64,000 nucleotides of DNA from Haloarcula sp. CBA1129 (GCF_008729015.1 NZ_RKSM01000001.1:248001-312000); one strand, 5' to 3'; counted from the stretch's first letter, positions 1 to 8,993 are shown. Notes: generated from the sequence alone by a model not told the origin. A program made the numbers and translations.

Positions 1-218
1 TCGCCGACGACGGACCGGGAATCCCATCCGAGAAACTGAACGATGTTCTCTCGGTTGACGGCCTCTCAGACAGTGACAACGGCCTCGGCCTGTCTATCGT
101 TGCCCAGATCACCGACGCTCACGGCTGGGACATTTCGGTGACCGAGAGCAGGGCCGGCGGCGCACGATTCGAAGTAACCGACGGAACGAAACCGGTCTCA
201 CCGTTTCACTCTTGGTAG
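1..218 (+). CDS. Histidine kinase, C-terminal end (partial)
   Basis: This is the last 71 codons of a sensor histidine kinase whose start lies before the window; the frame begins at base 3. The ATP-binding G1 box (ADDGPGIP) and the G2 box (NGLGLSIV) are both visible, followed by the family's usual end (GGARFEV) and a short tail. It would phosphorylate its own upstream His and pass the phosphate to a receiver, but the sensor part is not visible, so the signal is unknown. The same C-terminal pattern occurs in the kinase at 42968-44320, which suggests both belong to the same haloarchaeal class. Confidence 0.9.
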   Translation, partial: ADDGPGIPSEKLNDVLSVDGLSDSDNGLGLSIVAQITDAHGWDISVTESRAGGARFEVTDGTKPVSPFHSW

Positions 219-280
219 CGCGGCGGCGACTGGCAGGGTCCGAACCGGGTGTCCGTGCTGTCCGTGGCGGGATTGACAGA

Positions 281-288
281 TTTATTTG
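281..288 (+). promoter_or_regulatory. TATA-like element for the APH-type kinase
   Basis: TTTATTTG is centred about 28 bases before the GTG at 312. In haloarchaea a TATA box at that distance usually gives a leaderless transcript, so it supports starting the kinase at 312. The in-frame GTG at 249 lies upstream of the element. Confidence 0.5.
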
Positions 289-311
289 CTCGCCCACTAT
301 ATGATAGCTCA

Positions 312-1328
312 GTGCAGACTCCGGAACAGGACATCGAAGCCGTGCTAAAAGAGTCAGGCCCGGATTACGAGGGGTTCCAGTTCGAGGCACCGGGTGGGGG
401 CCACCAGAGCGATGTCTACATGGTAACGCTACGCCACAACGGCGAGACGTACGAGGTGGTCGTGAAGTTCAAGCCACAGGGCGATGTCCCGTTCGCGGTC
501 GAGCCCTGTCTCCACGACTTTGTCGCCGCCCGGACCGACGTTCCTGTTCCACGCATCCTCGTCTACGAGGACGACCCTGATGCCGACGTACCACCGTATT
601 TCGTGACCGAACGCATCCACGGCGAGAATCTGGCTGAGGAATTTGCCGGGCTTTCGACCGAGGACCGACGGCGAGTGCTAGCCCAGTCCGGACGGATCCT
701 CGGCGACATGCACTCCGAGATCGGATTCGAGGCGTTCGGCCGACTCACGCTCCACGACGACCGGATCATCGTGAGTGACTGGATGGGTAGCTGGCGGGAG
801 TACTTCGAGCGCCTCACCAGATCTCACCTCTCTCACCTCGATGGGACGCCCTTCGAGGACATGACAGACCGAGCGTGGGACTGCATCGAACCGGCTCTGG
901 ATATGGTGCCGGAAGACGGCGTCCCGCGTCTGGTACATGACGACTTCAGGCCGGCGAACCTGATGTTCGAGCGGACGGCGGACGCACCGATTACGGCCGT
1001 CCTCGACTGGCAGGACGTGCTCGCGGCACGGCCGGAGTACAACCTCGCACAGACCGAGTTCCTTTTCATCGACTCGTCGTTTCAGGACCCGGAACTGCGT
1101 GACTCGCTCCGAACGGCGTTCCACGAGGGGTATCAGGAGATGCGTCCGATGGAGTTCGGCGAAGGCTACGAGCAGCGACGACCACTCTATCAGCTCTCCA
1201 CGCTCCTGTGGCGGATGGCCGGCTTCGAGGCCGTCTTCGCCGACGAGTCCGGCCTCGCTGTGGCTCGTGCTGAAGCCCAGTACCGCCAGCAGTTCGAGCG
1301 ACTCGTCGAAGAGATACAGGCGGATTAG
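312..1328 (+). CDS. Aminoglycoside phosphotransferase (APH) family kinase
   Basis: The 338-residue protein has the APH/choline kinase fold signatures: the catalytic loop HDDFRPAN (H209, D211, N216) and the downstream VLDWQD metal-binding segment. The family moves phosphate from ATP to small hydroxylated compounds; the substrate cannot be told from sequence, and a resistance role is not implied. I chose the GTG at 312 because of the TATA-like element at 281-288; a GTG at 249 would add 21 residues. The stop codon overlaps the stop of the convergent PfkB gene by 4 bases, so the two share their 3' ends. Confidence 0.85.
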   Translation: MQTPEQDIEAVLKESGPDYEGFQFEAPGGGHQSDVYMVTLRHNGETYEVVVKFKPQGDVPFAVEPCLHDFVAARTDVPVPRILVYEDDPDADVPPYFVTERIHGENLAEEFAGLSTEDRRRVLAQSGRILGDMHSEIGFEAFGRLTLHDDRIIVSDWMGSWREYFERLTRSHLSHLDGTPFEDMTDRAWDCIEPALDMVPEDGVPRLVHDDFRPANLMFERTADAPITAVLDWQDVLAARPEYNLAQTEFLFIDSSFQDPELRDSLRTAFHEGYQEMRPMEFGEGYEQRRPLYQLSTLLWRMAGFEAVFADESGLAVARAEAQYRQQFERLVEEIQAD

Positions 1329-2203
1329 GCCGTTTCGGGAGACTGGCCGCCGTCGACTAGTTCCCACACAGAGTCCCAGTCGAGTGTCGTCTGTGCGCCG
1401 GGTGACCGCGTTGCGAGCGCGCCACAGGCATTAGCGACCGCGAGCGCCCGCTCTGTATCGGTCTCCTGTGCACTGGCGAGAAGGTATCCCGCGGCGAACG
1501 CGTCTCCCGCGCCTGCAGTGTCCACAGATTCTATGGGATACCCGGCGTTCGTGACTGTCCGGTCGTCGGTATACGCTGTTGCGCCGCAGTCCCCGTGTTT
1601 GACCACAACTGTCGGCACTGTCTCGAAGAGCCCGCTGTCTCTGGCATGGTCGGCCTCCCGGTCGTTGCAAAACAGGATGTCCGCATGTGAGAGGACTGCC
1701 GAGTAATCGCGGTACGGGAGCCGCCGGCCGGGGTCGAAGCTCACTGGGATGTCCGCGGTCGCGGCGTCGCGTGCGAGCGTCGCAGCTGTTGCAGGATCTT
1801 GGCCAGTCAGGTGGAGGTGGTCCGCCTCGGCCAGAGTCTCAGCCGGGAGGTCCGACGCGCAGAACGCCTCGTTAGCCCCGTCGTTTCCAAGCACCGCCAC
1901 ATCGCCGTTCTCGTCTACGATGAGATACTTCACCGCCGTCGACTCGTCCGACTCGACCAGTAGCGTCTCGACGCCGGTTGCTTTCAGTTCGCGCCGGGCC
2001 ATATTTCCGTGATCGTCTTGGCCGACACTGCCGAGGACGAGTGGGTCCGCATCAAGCCCGGCGAGTGCGACGGCCACGTTCGACGCGCTTCCGCCGCTGG
2101 ACTGCGACCGGTCGGTGATACGGCCTTCGCCGTCGGGCTCCGGGAGGTGGTCGACGTGGAGCGTCACGTCCCAGTTGATGTGGCCGGCACAGATGACGCG
2201 CAT
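1325..2203 (-). CDS. PfkB-family carbohydrate kinase
   Basis: This 292-residue protein has both PfkB signatures: GGSASN near residues 37-42, and DTAGAGDAF near residue 240, whose Asp is the catalytic base. The family phosphorylates sugars or nucleosides with ATP. The start at 2203 gives the canonical opening (MRVICAGHINWDV); an open frame continues upstream to 2380 but does not look like the family. It is convergent with the APH-type kinase. The substrate (ketohexose, KDG, ribose or nucleoside) is not decided by sequence alone. Confidence 0.88.
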   Translation of the reverse strand: MRVICAGHINWDVTLHVDHLPEPDGEGRITDRSQSSGGSASNVAVALAGLDADPLVLGSVGQDDHGNMARRELKATGVETLLVESDESTAVKYLIVDENGDVAVLGNDGANEAFCASDLPAETLAEADHLHLTGQDPATAATLARDAATADIPVSFDPGRRLPYRDYSAVLSHADILFCNDREADHARDSGLFETVPTVVVKHGDCGATAYTDDRTVTNAGYPIESVDTAGAGDAFAAGYLLASAQETDTERALAVANACGALATRSPGAQTTLDWDSVWELVDGGQSPETA

Positions 2204-2357
2204 GCCAACCGCTGGGAGGGGCGCTGTGATAGCAGTTTCCCACTGAGATATATGCAGCATATTTAACATTGCCCGGGACAGACCGGCGCACATGGCAATG
2301 GTCCCCGATACTGTCCTCCCGATGAGTGGTTGGGCCAGCATACGACGACTGCAGGTA

Positions 2358-2364
2358 GAGGTGA
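2358..2364 (+). promoter_or_regulatory. Strong Shine-Dalgarno site (GAGGTGA)
   Basis: GAGGTGA ends 7 bases before the ATG at 2372, in sequence that is otherwise a leader. It decides the start at 2372, which also begins a clean signal peptide, over the in-frame ATG at 2330. Confidence 0.7.
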
Positions 2365-2371
2365 CTGCGTG

Positions 2372-3865
2372 ATGCGCCACGGTGTGGCTGTCCTCGCCTG
2401 CTTAGTCGTCGTCGGCTCCCTTCCGCTGTCAGTGGCCGGCGCGAGCGTCAACGCGTCGATATCGAACGTCGAGGTGTCGCCGTCGTCACCCGCACCGGGT
2501 GAAACCGTCACGTTCGAGACGACGGTTCGAAACCTCGAGAACAGCGACGCTCCGCTCGAAATCAACGACATCGCGATCCGGAAATCCGGTGGGAGAGGTA
2601 TCACAGAGTACGAGCGCGTCTCGAATCTGGGCTCGATTTCGCCGGGCAGCACACTGGAAGTGCCCCTGACTGCCTCCTTCGATTCGTCCGGAAGCAAGGA
2701 CCTCCGCGTCATCGTATACGGCCGCGACCGCGGGACTGGCGACAACGTCGAACTCAGATATCCGGTGAAGCTCAACGTCGAAGAGCGTCACCCACAGGTA
2801 GATCTCACGGCCAGCGACTCTGTCGCCGGCGTCGAATCGACCGGGAACGTCACCGTCGCAAACGGGCTCGACTCCCAGATAACGAACGTCGAAGTCGTTG
2901 TCAAAGGCGACGACGTCGAAATGACACAGAGCCGAACAGTGGCGTCAAGTATCTCTCAGAATGGTTCCATGACCGCCCCGTTCCGATTCCGGCCTGAGTC
3001 CGCTGGCGAACACTCGCTGACCGCAACGGTCCACTACACGGTCGCTGGCGACACCACGCGCACCACGACCCGGACGACGGTCATCGAGTCTGATCCACTC
3101 CGGAACAGTGTGGAACTCGACACGACGGCGGTCGGTAGCGGCACCGACCGGGCGCTACGCGTTGCTGTCTCTAACGGGGCTAACGCTCCGATATCGGACG
3201 TCATGGTCAGTGCAACGTCGGAGAACGCGTCGTTCCAGCGTGTACTGCTCGAGAACATCTCAGCCAGTACGACCCGTCAGGTGCGACTGAACGCCACGAT
3301 GGATGAGCCTCGTGCGGATGTCACTGTTACGGCCAACTACGAACTCGGGACCGAAACGGAGCAGACGACCGCCGAAACAACGCTCCGGTCCGTCCCGGGA
3401 ACGATAGATCTCACCGGTCTCGACGTGATTCGGCAGGGGGGACGCCTCCAGATTTCCGGGAGTGCGAGCAACGTCGGCTCAACGGATGCTGACAGCGTCC
3501 TCGTCAGTGTCGTCAACACCGAGAACGTCACTCCGGCGACGCCGAATCGCGACTACTTCGTCGGCACGGTTCCGTCCAGTGACTTCGTCTCCTTCGACGT
3601 GTACGCCCGGACGGAGGGGAACGTCACGTCGGTGCCACTGGAAGTGACCTACCTCGTCGACGACACGCGGAAGCGACAGACGTTCGAAGTAAATACCGAC
3701 CAGATGGGCGGTGTGGCACCACAGCCCGACCAGAACGGCGACAGCGGGAGTAGTGACCAGAACAGTATGCTGCCGGTGTTCGTCGCTGGCGGGCTGGCGC
3801 TACTGGTCGTCGTCGGTGTCCTCGTGCGCCGCTACCGAAGCAGTGACGACGATATCGAGGTATGA
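2372..3865 (+). CDS. Secreted CARDB/COG1361-type exoprotein with C-terminal anchor
   Basis: The 497-residue protein opens with a signal peptide (MRHGVAVLACLVVVGSLPL, cut near SVAGA). It continues as several Ig-like beta repeats rich in Asn-x-Thr/Ser sites, of the kind found in CARDB and S-layer-related proteins. It ends with one membrane helix (VFVAGGLALLVVVGVLV) and a short cytoplasmic tail, so it should be displayed outside the cell. Its stop overlaps the ATPase start (ATGA), which indicates tight coupling. COG1361-type proteins often sit beside MacB-like exporters in archaea; I infer that it replaces the MacA adaptor or guides substrate. Confidence 0.8.
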   Translation: MRHGVAVLACLVVVGSLPLSVAGASVNASISNVEVSPSSPAPGETVTFETTVRNLENSDAPLEINDIAIRKSGGRGITEYERVSNLGSISPGSTLEVPLTASFDSSGSKDLRVIVYGRDRGTGDNVELRYPVKLNVEERHPQVDLTASDSVAGVESTGNVTVANGLDSQITNVEVVVKGDDVEMTQSRTVASSISQNGSMTAPFRFRPESAGEHSLTATVHYTVAGDTTRTTTRTTVIESDPLRNSVELDTTAVGSGTDRALRVAVSNGANAPISDVMVSATSENASFQRVLLENISASTTRQVRLNATMDEPRADVTVTANYELGTETEQTTAETTLRSVPGTIDLTGLDVIRQGGRLQISGSASNVGSTDADSVLVSVVNTENVTPATPNRDYFVGTVPSSDFVSFDVYARTEGNVTSVPLEVTYLVDDTRKRQTFEVNTDQMGGVAPQPDQNGDSGSSDQNSMLPVFVAGGLALLVVVGVLVRRYRSSDDDIEV

Positions 3866-4545
3866 CGGTTATCGACGCACAGGGGCTGGTCAAGCGGTAC
3901 CGCACCGGGGGCCAGACCCTCTATGCACTGGCTGGTATCGACTTCGCCCTCGAAGCCGGCGAGTTCGTTTCGATTATGGGGCCAAGCGGCAGTGGCAAGA
4001 CGACCCTGCTGAACATCCTCGGGCTGCTGGATACGCCGACCGAAGGAACCGTTCTGCTGGAGGGGCAGGACGTGACTGGACTCGGCGACAGCAAGCGGAC
4101 CGCGCTCCGCAAGCGGACGATCGGGTTCGTGTTCCAGCACTTCTATCTCCTGCCGACGCTGACTGCCGTCGAGAACGTCGAGGTCCCCCTGCTGTTGGAC
4201 AGTGACCCGAAGGTCAAAAAACGGGCCAGAACGCTCTTAGAGCGGCTCGGGCTCGGAGACCGACTCGACCACAAGCCCGACGAGCTATCGGGCGGCCAGA
4301 AGCAACGCGTCGCCATCGCACGCTCGCTCATCAACAGCCCGAAGGTCGTGCTCGCCGATGAGCCGACGGGCAACCTCGACAGCGAAACCGGGCGACAGAT
4401 ACTCGACGAGTTCCGCCGTATCGCCGACGAAGACGACGTGGCAATCGTCGCGGTCACCCACGACGACTTGGTCAACGAATACGTCGACCGGACCGTCCAT
4501 CTGGTCGACGGCACCATCGGGAGGGAACGCAAGAATGGCGGGTAG
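3862..4545 (+). CDS. ABC transporter ATPase, MacB/LolD type
   Basis: This 227-residue ATPase is complete: Walker A (GPSGSGKTT, 40-48), Q-loop Q92, signature LSGGQ (142-146), Walker B (VVLADEP, 162-168), D-loop and switch His (AVTHDD). The sequence places it in the MacB/LolD/FtsE group, which drives mechanical export or lipoprotein release rather than uptake. It overlaps the exoprotein gene by 4 bases and the permease by 11, so all three genes appear to form one operon. Confidence 0.93.
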   Translation: MTVIDAQGLVKRYRTGGQTLYALAGIDFALEAGEFVSIMGPSGSGKTTLLNILGLLDTPTEGTVLLEGQDVTGLGDSKRTALRKRTIGFVFQHFYLLPTLTAVENVEVPLLLDSDPKVKKRARTLLERLGLGDRLDHKPDELSGGQKQRVAIARSLINSPKVVLADEPTGNLDSETGRQILDEFRRIADEDDVAIVAVTHDDLVNEYVDRTVHLVDGTIGRERKNGG

Positions 4546-5668
4546 GTTCTTCCCGGCCGCGCTGATGGCGCGGCGCAACCTCACACGGACGAAGATGCGG
4601 TCACTGCTGGCGTCGCTGGGTATCGTCATCGGTGTCGTTGCCATCGCTTCGCTGGGGATGTTCGGCGTCGCACTCCAGTACTCATTTACCCAGAACCTCG
4701 GCAACGTCGGAAATCAGCTTACGGTATACCCGAACTCCGGCGAAAATATCACCGAGCTCAACGAACGCGATATCCGTTCGATTCGCAGAGAGACGAGCCC
4801 AACAGCGACTGTCTCACCGGTAAAGACGCGCGTGGAGCCGGTGTCGTACAACCGCGAGGACGCGGTACGGGAAACGATATACGGCGTCGAGGATCCGGCA
4901 GCACTGTACGAGGCCAAAGAGGGACGGGTATCGCCGTTCCGATCCGGTGCGCTCGTCGGGTCAGCAGTCGCGGAGGAGCACGACCTGCATCCGGGAAGTC
5001 AGATCACTGTCAACGGGACCAGCGTCCGTATCCGGGCCGTGCTCGAAGAAGGCGACCCGTTCTCCTCGACGAACCCCGATAACCGAATCATCATGCCGGC
5101 TACGTCGTTCAGCCAGCGGGGGTACTCGGAAGTGTACGTTATCGAGTCCACTGGGACGCAGGCCAACGAAACAGCCATGGGGATACGCGACTCGCTCAAC
5201 GACCGCGAGCAGCGGGTCTTCGTTCAGGAACTAGGCTCGCTCGTCGACACCATCGAAGAACAGTTCCAGATCATCAACACCGTTCTTGCCGGCATCGCAT
5301 CGATCTCGTTGCTCGTGGCCGGCATCTCGATCCTCAACGTCATGCTGATGTCCACTGTCGAACGCCGGGAAGAGATCGGCGTCCTCAGAGCAGTCGGCTA
5401 CCAGAAGCGGGATGTCCTCAAAGTGATGTTGATGGAAGCGACGCTGCTCGGGTTCCTCGGAGGCATCGCTGGCGTCATTCTGAGTGTCGGTGCCGGACTG
5501 GCAATAAACCACTATGCCGTCGGCGACGCGATGGCCGTCTTCAGGCTGCCAAACGCTTGGTACGTCGGTGCAGCGTTCTCCTTTGGGGTGCTGACGAGTA
5601 TCGTCAGCGGGCTGTATCCGGCTTGGAAAGCAGCGAGCGAGGAACCGGTCGACGCGCTACGCGGTTAA
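4535..5668 (+). CDS. ABC transporter permease, MacB/FtsX type
   Basis: The 377-residue permease has the MacB layout: one N-terminal membrane helix (near residues 22-45), an extracellular domain of about 200 residues, then three C-terminal helices. The cytoplasmic segment ERREEIGVLRAVGYQK is the typical FtsX/MacB coupling motif. The start at 4535 overlaps the ATPase end; an open frame further upstream is out of register with the family. Together with the two preceding genes it forms an exporter or extracellular mechanotransmission system with unknown substrate. Confidence 0.92.
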   Translation: MAGRFFPAALMARRNLTRTKMRSLLASLGIVIGVVAIASLGMFGVALQYSFTQNLGNVGNQLTVYPNSGENITELNERDIRSIRRETSPTATVSPVKTRVEPVSYNREDAVRETIYGVEDPAALYEAKEGRVSPFRSGALVGSAVAEEHDLHPGSQITVNGTSVRIRAVLEEGDPFSSTNPDNRIIMPATSFSQRGYSEVYVIESTGTQANETAMGIRDSLNDREQRVFVQELGSLVDTIEEQFQIINTVLAGIASISLLVAGISILNVMLMSTVERREEIGVLRAVGYQKRDVLKVMLMEATLLGFLGGIAGVILSVGAGLAINHYAVGDAMAVFRLPNAWYVGAAFSFGVLTSIVSGLYPAWKAASEEPVDALRG

Positions 5669-6177
5669 ATCGTCGCGTCGACGCCCGGTTCCAGCAGCGG
5701 GTCGGTCCGGTCGACCGACAGGGAGTCGAACTGTGCAAGCCAGTTTTCGTCGCCGCGCTCGAAGGCCTCCAGCGCGTCACCGACGGTGTAGGTCCGGGCG
5801 TCGTCCGAGCACGGGAACACGCCCTCCAGTTCGTCACCGTCGTAGATCGCCAGCGAGACGACCGGGAAGACGACAACGTCGTCGACGCGATCCATCCCGA
5901 CGTAACTCCGATTTCGCCGCTCGAAGGCCGGTTCGAGCGAGTGTCCGTTCTGGCCCGCCCAGTCTTTGAACTCTTCGTAGGTCTGGATGGCTTCGTCCCG
6001 CTTGTCTTCCGCCATTGTCCTGATCCGCTGCCACTCGCCAGCGACCATCGACTCGCTGAACACGCCGTTGGCCTCCAGTCGCTTTACGCGATTGAGTACC
6101 TGCTGTTGTGCGTCGAACGTGCCGTAGGTATCTCCACGAAGATACAGTTCCGCCCGAAGATGTGTGTCCCCTGTCAT
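5665..6177 (-). CDS. HTH_63-like haloarchaeal protein
   Basis: This 170-residue soluble protein resembles the haloarchaeal family annotated as HTH_63. It has a strand followed by helices (LYLRGDTYGTFDAQQQVLNR), a middle part ending FKDWAGQNGHSLEPAFE, and a C-terminal part with a VFPCSD segment and YTVGDALEAFERGD. The family assignment is from memory of its conserved pattern, and no function is established. It converges on the permease, with the stops overlapping by 4 bases. Confidence 0.6.
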   Translation of the reverse strand: MTGDTHLRAELYLRGDTYGTFDAQQQVLNRVKRLEANGVFSESMVAGEWQRIRTMAEDKRDEAIQTYEEFKDWAGQNGHSLEPAFERRNRSYVGMDRVDDVVVFPVVSLAIYDGDELEGVFPCSDDARTYTVGDALEAFERGDENWLAQFDSLSVDRTDPLLEPGVDATI

Positions 6178-6789
6178 AGCTTTCTCATCGCTAGCTTCTC
6201 CGGAGACCCTGAAAACTCTTTCCCAGACTCATGCGCTACCATACAACACACAATCTATACCAAGAACCAACAGTATGAGTCGCTCTATACGGATAATATG
6301 GAGTATTTACCTGACTGGGGAATCCCCTTATACTATTAAGATTCCAACAGCTATTTTCCTCTTAGGTCGATGTTAGTTTCGATATCTGTCGAACAAATCT
6401 GACGTGCATTCCTTCTAGTTGAGACGGAGAATTCATAGATTTATAAGAAACCGAATATTTGTCTGTCCGAGGCATTGGTGCTCAAACAGCCCCGTGACGA
6501 CCGGTTCGAGATTTCGCTGGCTGTGTGTTTCACAGTTCTTGTTCGACCCCGGACCCAGTAGTGACATCATATGTCTCTGTTACACTTGCCGGTTCAGGGA
6601 CAGATGCGCCCGAGAATATTCGATAGCTGCCGAAATTGGCGTCGGTCGATGTCGAAAATACGAGTAACCGAACCCGTTTGTTCTACCGGCCGCTCGCTAA
6701 TCGGCAGCGGGTATCGAAGTATAGGTGTCTTGCGGCTCACTCTGTTCGCCACTCGACTATTCGAGAGCCCCCACACGTTCGGGATCTCG
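6178..6789. other. Gene-free, comparatively AT-rich stretch
   Basis: No open frame here shows haloarchaeal codon use, acidic composition or a recognisable family. Bases 6180-6480 are clearly richer in A+T than the flanks, with several TATA-like runs (TACTATTAAG near 6331, ATTTATAAG near 6439). I see no tRNA or transposase. It may be promoter-rich spacer or the decayed remains of an accessory insert. Confidence 0.5.
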
Positions 6790-6918
6790 CTGCTCGCGGT
6801 TTTACCGCACGCTATTTCGAGGGCCGTTCACTGCGTTCGCGGCCCTCGCGGTTCGCGGCTCACGCCGTTCACCGCTCACATCCCGCGGTTCTCGCTCCCG
6901 CTGGTCGCTCAAACCGCG
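6790..6918. repeat. GC-rich palindromic tract
   Basis: The stretch is built from short words such as CTCGCGGTT, GCGGCTCAC and CGCTCACATCCCGCGG, which recur in both orientations. It holds a hairpin at 6818-6848 and a smaller one (GCGGT, TTT loop, ACCGC) at 6796-6808. It lies directly after the stop of the MetE-like gene at 6919. The same word family appears in the insert at 17029-17180. Transcript ending or decay control is a guess. Confidence 0.55.
6818..6848 (-). terminator. Hairpin after the MetE-like operon
   Basis: CGAGGGCCG (6818-6826) pairs perfectly with CGGCCCTCG (6840-6848) around a 13-base loop, about 70 bases past the stop of the minus-strand gene. There is no T-run after it, so it is not a bacterial-type terminator. 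It may stabilise or end the transcript. Confidence 0.4.
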
Positions 6919-7992
6919 CTAGTCGTCAGCGTGCGCTTCCGCACCACTCGCAACAACATCAATCTCGCCAGCGTCCAGTTCTTCTTCGATTTCGCGAGCG
7001 GCCTGCACCATATTCTCCATCTTGCCGCGGGCGACCTCGCGGGGCAGGAGCTTCACGCCACAGTCCGGGGAAACGGTGAGTCGTTCTGGCGGGACGACTT
7101 CCAGCCCTTTCTTGATGTTCTGCTTGATCTCTTCGACGGATTCGACCTCTGCCGTGTGTGCATCCAGCACGCCCATCGCGAAGTCCTTCGTGAACTCGTG
7201 CTCTTTGAACACGTCGAGCTGGTCGTAGTCGCCGTTAGCGAGTTCGAGGTCGTACTCGTGGACGGGGTAGTCGAGAATCTCGGGGTAGATTCGTGAGTAG
7301 TCGCCGTAACAGACGTGCAGGCCGAGGCGCACGTCTTCGGGGATCTCGTCGACGATGCGCTCCAGACACTCGCCGACGATGGCGTGGTCGTCCGGCGTCG
7401 TGGCGAGGGCCGGCTCGTCGATTTGGATGTAGCGAGCGCCGGCCTCGACCAGCGCCTCGATTTCCTCGTTGACGAGGTCGGCCAGTTCGTAGGCCAGTTG
7501 CTCCTCGCTGTCGTACACTTCGTTGAACGACCAGTTCGCCAGCGTGTACGGGCCCGTAATCGGGACTTTGACCGGCCGCTCGGCGACCTCGTCGGTGAAC
7601 TCGAACTCCTCGACGAGCCACTGCTCGCCGTACTCGACCTCGTCGGCGACGCTTGGCTTGTCGAAGTAGTTGTGGCCCCACACCTTCACGCGGCCGTTGA
7701 ACTCGTAGCCGTCGATGCGGTGGGCGAAGTACTCCACCATCTCGTTGCGGCGCATCTCGCCGTCACAGATAACGTCGAGACCCGCTCGCTCGTGCTCGTG
7801 GGTGATGAGCCGCGAGGCGTCGTCTTTCGATTCTTCCCACTCGTCTTCGCCGAAGTCGGCGTCCTCGTCCTCGAACAGCTCCCGCGCCCGGTCGTGCCAC
7901 TTCGGCTTGGGGTAGGAGCCGACGACGGTCGTCAGCAGGAAGTGGTCGTTCGGGTGGTCCGCCGGTTTGAACTGATCTCGTGGTCCTGTCAT
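6919..7992 (-). CDS. MetE-like methionine synthase, catalytic (C-terminal-type) half
   Basis: The 357-residue protein matches the C-terminal barrel of cobalamin-independent methionine synthase. It keeps the expected zinc set: H226 and C228 (HVC), E250 and C311 (SPDCG). The enzyme should activate homocysteine as a zinc thiolate and methylate it. It is far shorter than bacterial MetE (about 750 residues). The adjacent gene at 7995-8993, two bases upstream in the same operon, encodes a second MetE-like barrel. Whether the methyl donor is a folate, a pterin or a corrinoid protein cannot be read from the sequence. Confidence 0.9.
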   Translation of the reverse strand: MTGPRDQFKPADHPNDHFLLTTVVGSYPKPKWHDRARELFEDEDADFGEDEWEESKDDASRLITHEHERAGLDVICDGEMRRNEMVEYFAHRIDGYEFNGRVKVWGHNYFDKPSVADEVEYGEQWLVEEFEFTDEVAERPVKVPITGPYTLANWSFNEVYDSEEQLAYELADLVNEEIEALVEAGARYIQIDEPALATTPDDHAIVGECLERIVDEIPEDVRLGLHVCYGDYSRIYPEILDYPVHEYDLELANGDYDQLDVFKEHEFTKDFAMGVLDAHTAEVESVEEIKQNIKKGLEVVPPERLTVSPDCGVKLLPREVARGKMENMVQAAREIEEELDAGEIDVVASGAEAHADD

Positions 7993-7994
7993 CG

Positions 7995-8993
7995 TTATGC
8001 CTCCGCCGCCTCCAGATCAGCGGCGTTCGCGAGCGCTTCGAGTTTGTCTTCGAACTTGTTCACCGGGAGATAGAACGTTTCCGTGTTCGCCGTCGCGTAG
8101 ACGGTGTCGTAGGCGGTGTTGGTCTGCTGTTCGAACCAGTCGATACGGTCCCGAATCGTCTCTGGGGACTCGACGAGCGTGTTCTGGCCGTCGACGACAC
8201 CAAGCGCCACGTCGTCTTTCGTGCCGTACTCCTGAACGTTGTAGACGGTCTGGTCGTGGCTCGAAACGAGGTCGAAGCCGATGGCGTCCACGGCGGCGTC
8301 CATCAGGTGCGCGTAGGCCTTCTCCTCGATTGCGCCCCAGTAGGTGTGGGCGACGACCTCGGCGTCGGCGGCCGAGGCGACGGCATCGATTGCCGCGGCG
8401 GCGCGTTCGTCCTCGCCGTCAGCGGGGGCGTTCTCGACCAGCGACGGTTCCAGCAGGAACAGCGTCTCGACCTCGGGGAAGGCGTTCACTTCCTCGACGA
8501 GGAAGTCGGCGATGGCGTCGAGGAACTCGGCGTCGTCGCCGTAGTGCTCGTCGGTCGCGAGGTCGGCGAGCGAGTAGGGACCAGGCAGGACGGCCTGGAG
8601 CCCCGAGTCGACGAGGTCGGCCGCGGCACCGAGGTCTGCGGCGACGTCGCCGCCGTCAGCACTGAGGTCACCTTGCACGACCGGCTCTCGGTAGAAGTTG
8701 TTGTTGTCGTAGTAGCGGACGATGCCTTTCGTCTCCACGCTGTCGTGGACTGCAAGCGGGTGTGCGAGCATGTCATCCCAGCGGAGTTGGCCCTCGACCA
8801 CGCGGTCGAGTCCGGCGTCTTGCTGGATGGAGATGACGTCCTCGCGTGCCTCGTCGTAGGCCGCGACGACCTCGCCGGACTCGTCGCCCGAGATGAGATC
8901 GGTCTTCTGATGGCCTTTCAGATCTGCCAATTCGTCTTTGGCCCAGTCCGGAAGCGGAAAGAGCCCAGGGGTCGTGGCGATTACCTGTGTCAT
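7995..8993 (-). CDS. MetE-like protein without the zinc cysteines (N-terminal-type half)
   Basis: This 332-residue barrel is related to its neighbour but has lost the metal site. The HxC pair reads H216-T-Y218, and the last Cys region reads ATANTE near 300-305. That is the condition of the N-terminal barrel of bacterial MetE, a degenerate copy of the C-terminal one. It is first in a two-gene operon with the zinc-containing half, the same order as the domains of fused MetE. A TATA-like element at 9018-9028 lies about 30 bases before the start. I infer that the two proteins form one enzyme. Confidence 0.82.
   Translation of the reverse strand: MTQVIATTPGLFPLPDWAKDELADLKGHQKTDLISGDESGEVVAAYDEAREDVISIQQDAGLDRVVEGQLRWDDMLAHPLAVHDSVETKGIVRYYDNNNFYREPVVQGDLSADGGDVAADLGAAADLVDSGLQAVLPGPYSLADLATDEHYGDDAEFLDAIADFLVEEVNAFPEVETLFLLEPSLVENAPADGEDERAAAAIDAVASAADAEVVAHTYWGAIEEKAYAHLMDAAVDAIGFDLVSSHDQTVYNVQEYGTKDDVALGVVDGQNTLVESPETIRDRIDWFEQQTNTAYDTVYATANTETFYLPVNKFEDKLEALANAADLEAAEA

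Noticed and set aside
109-390. Minus-strand frame across the window's first gene boundary
   Set aside because: Its product is basic and Arg-rich, the mark of an antisense shadow of acidic GC-rich genes.
4358-4534. Longer start for the MacB-like permease
   Set aside because: The added residues are Ser/Thr/Arg-rich shadow of the ATPase gene; the true start at 4535 gives the membrane helix directly.
6500-6560. Possible tRNA-like GGTTCGA and GTTCGACCCC segments in the gene-free stretch
   Set aside because: No acceptor, D or anticodon stem of proper length could be folded around them.
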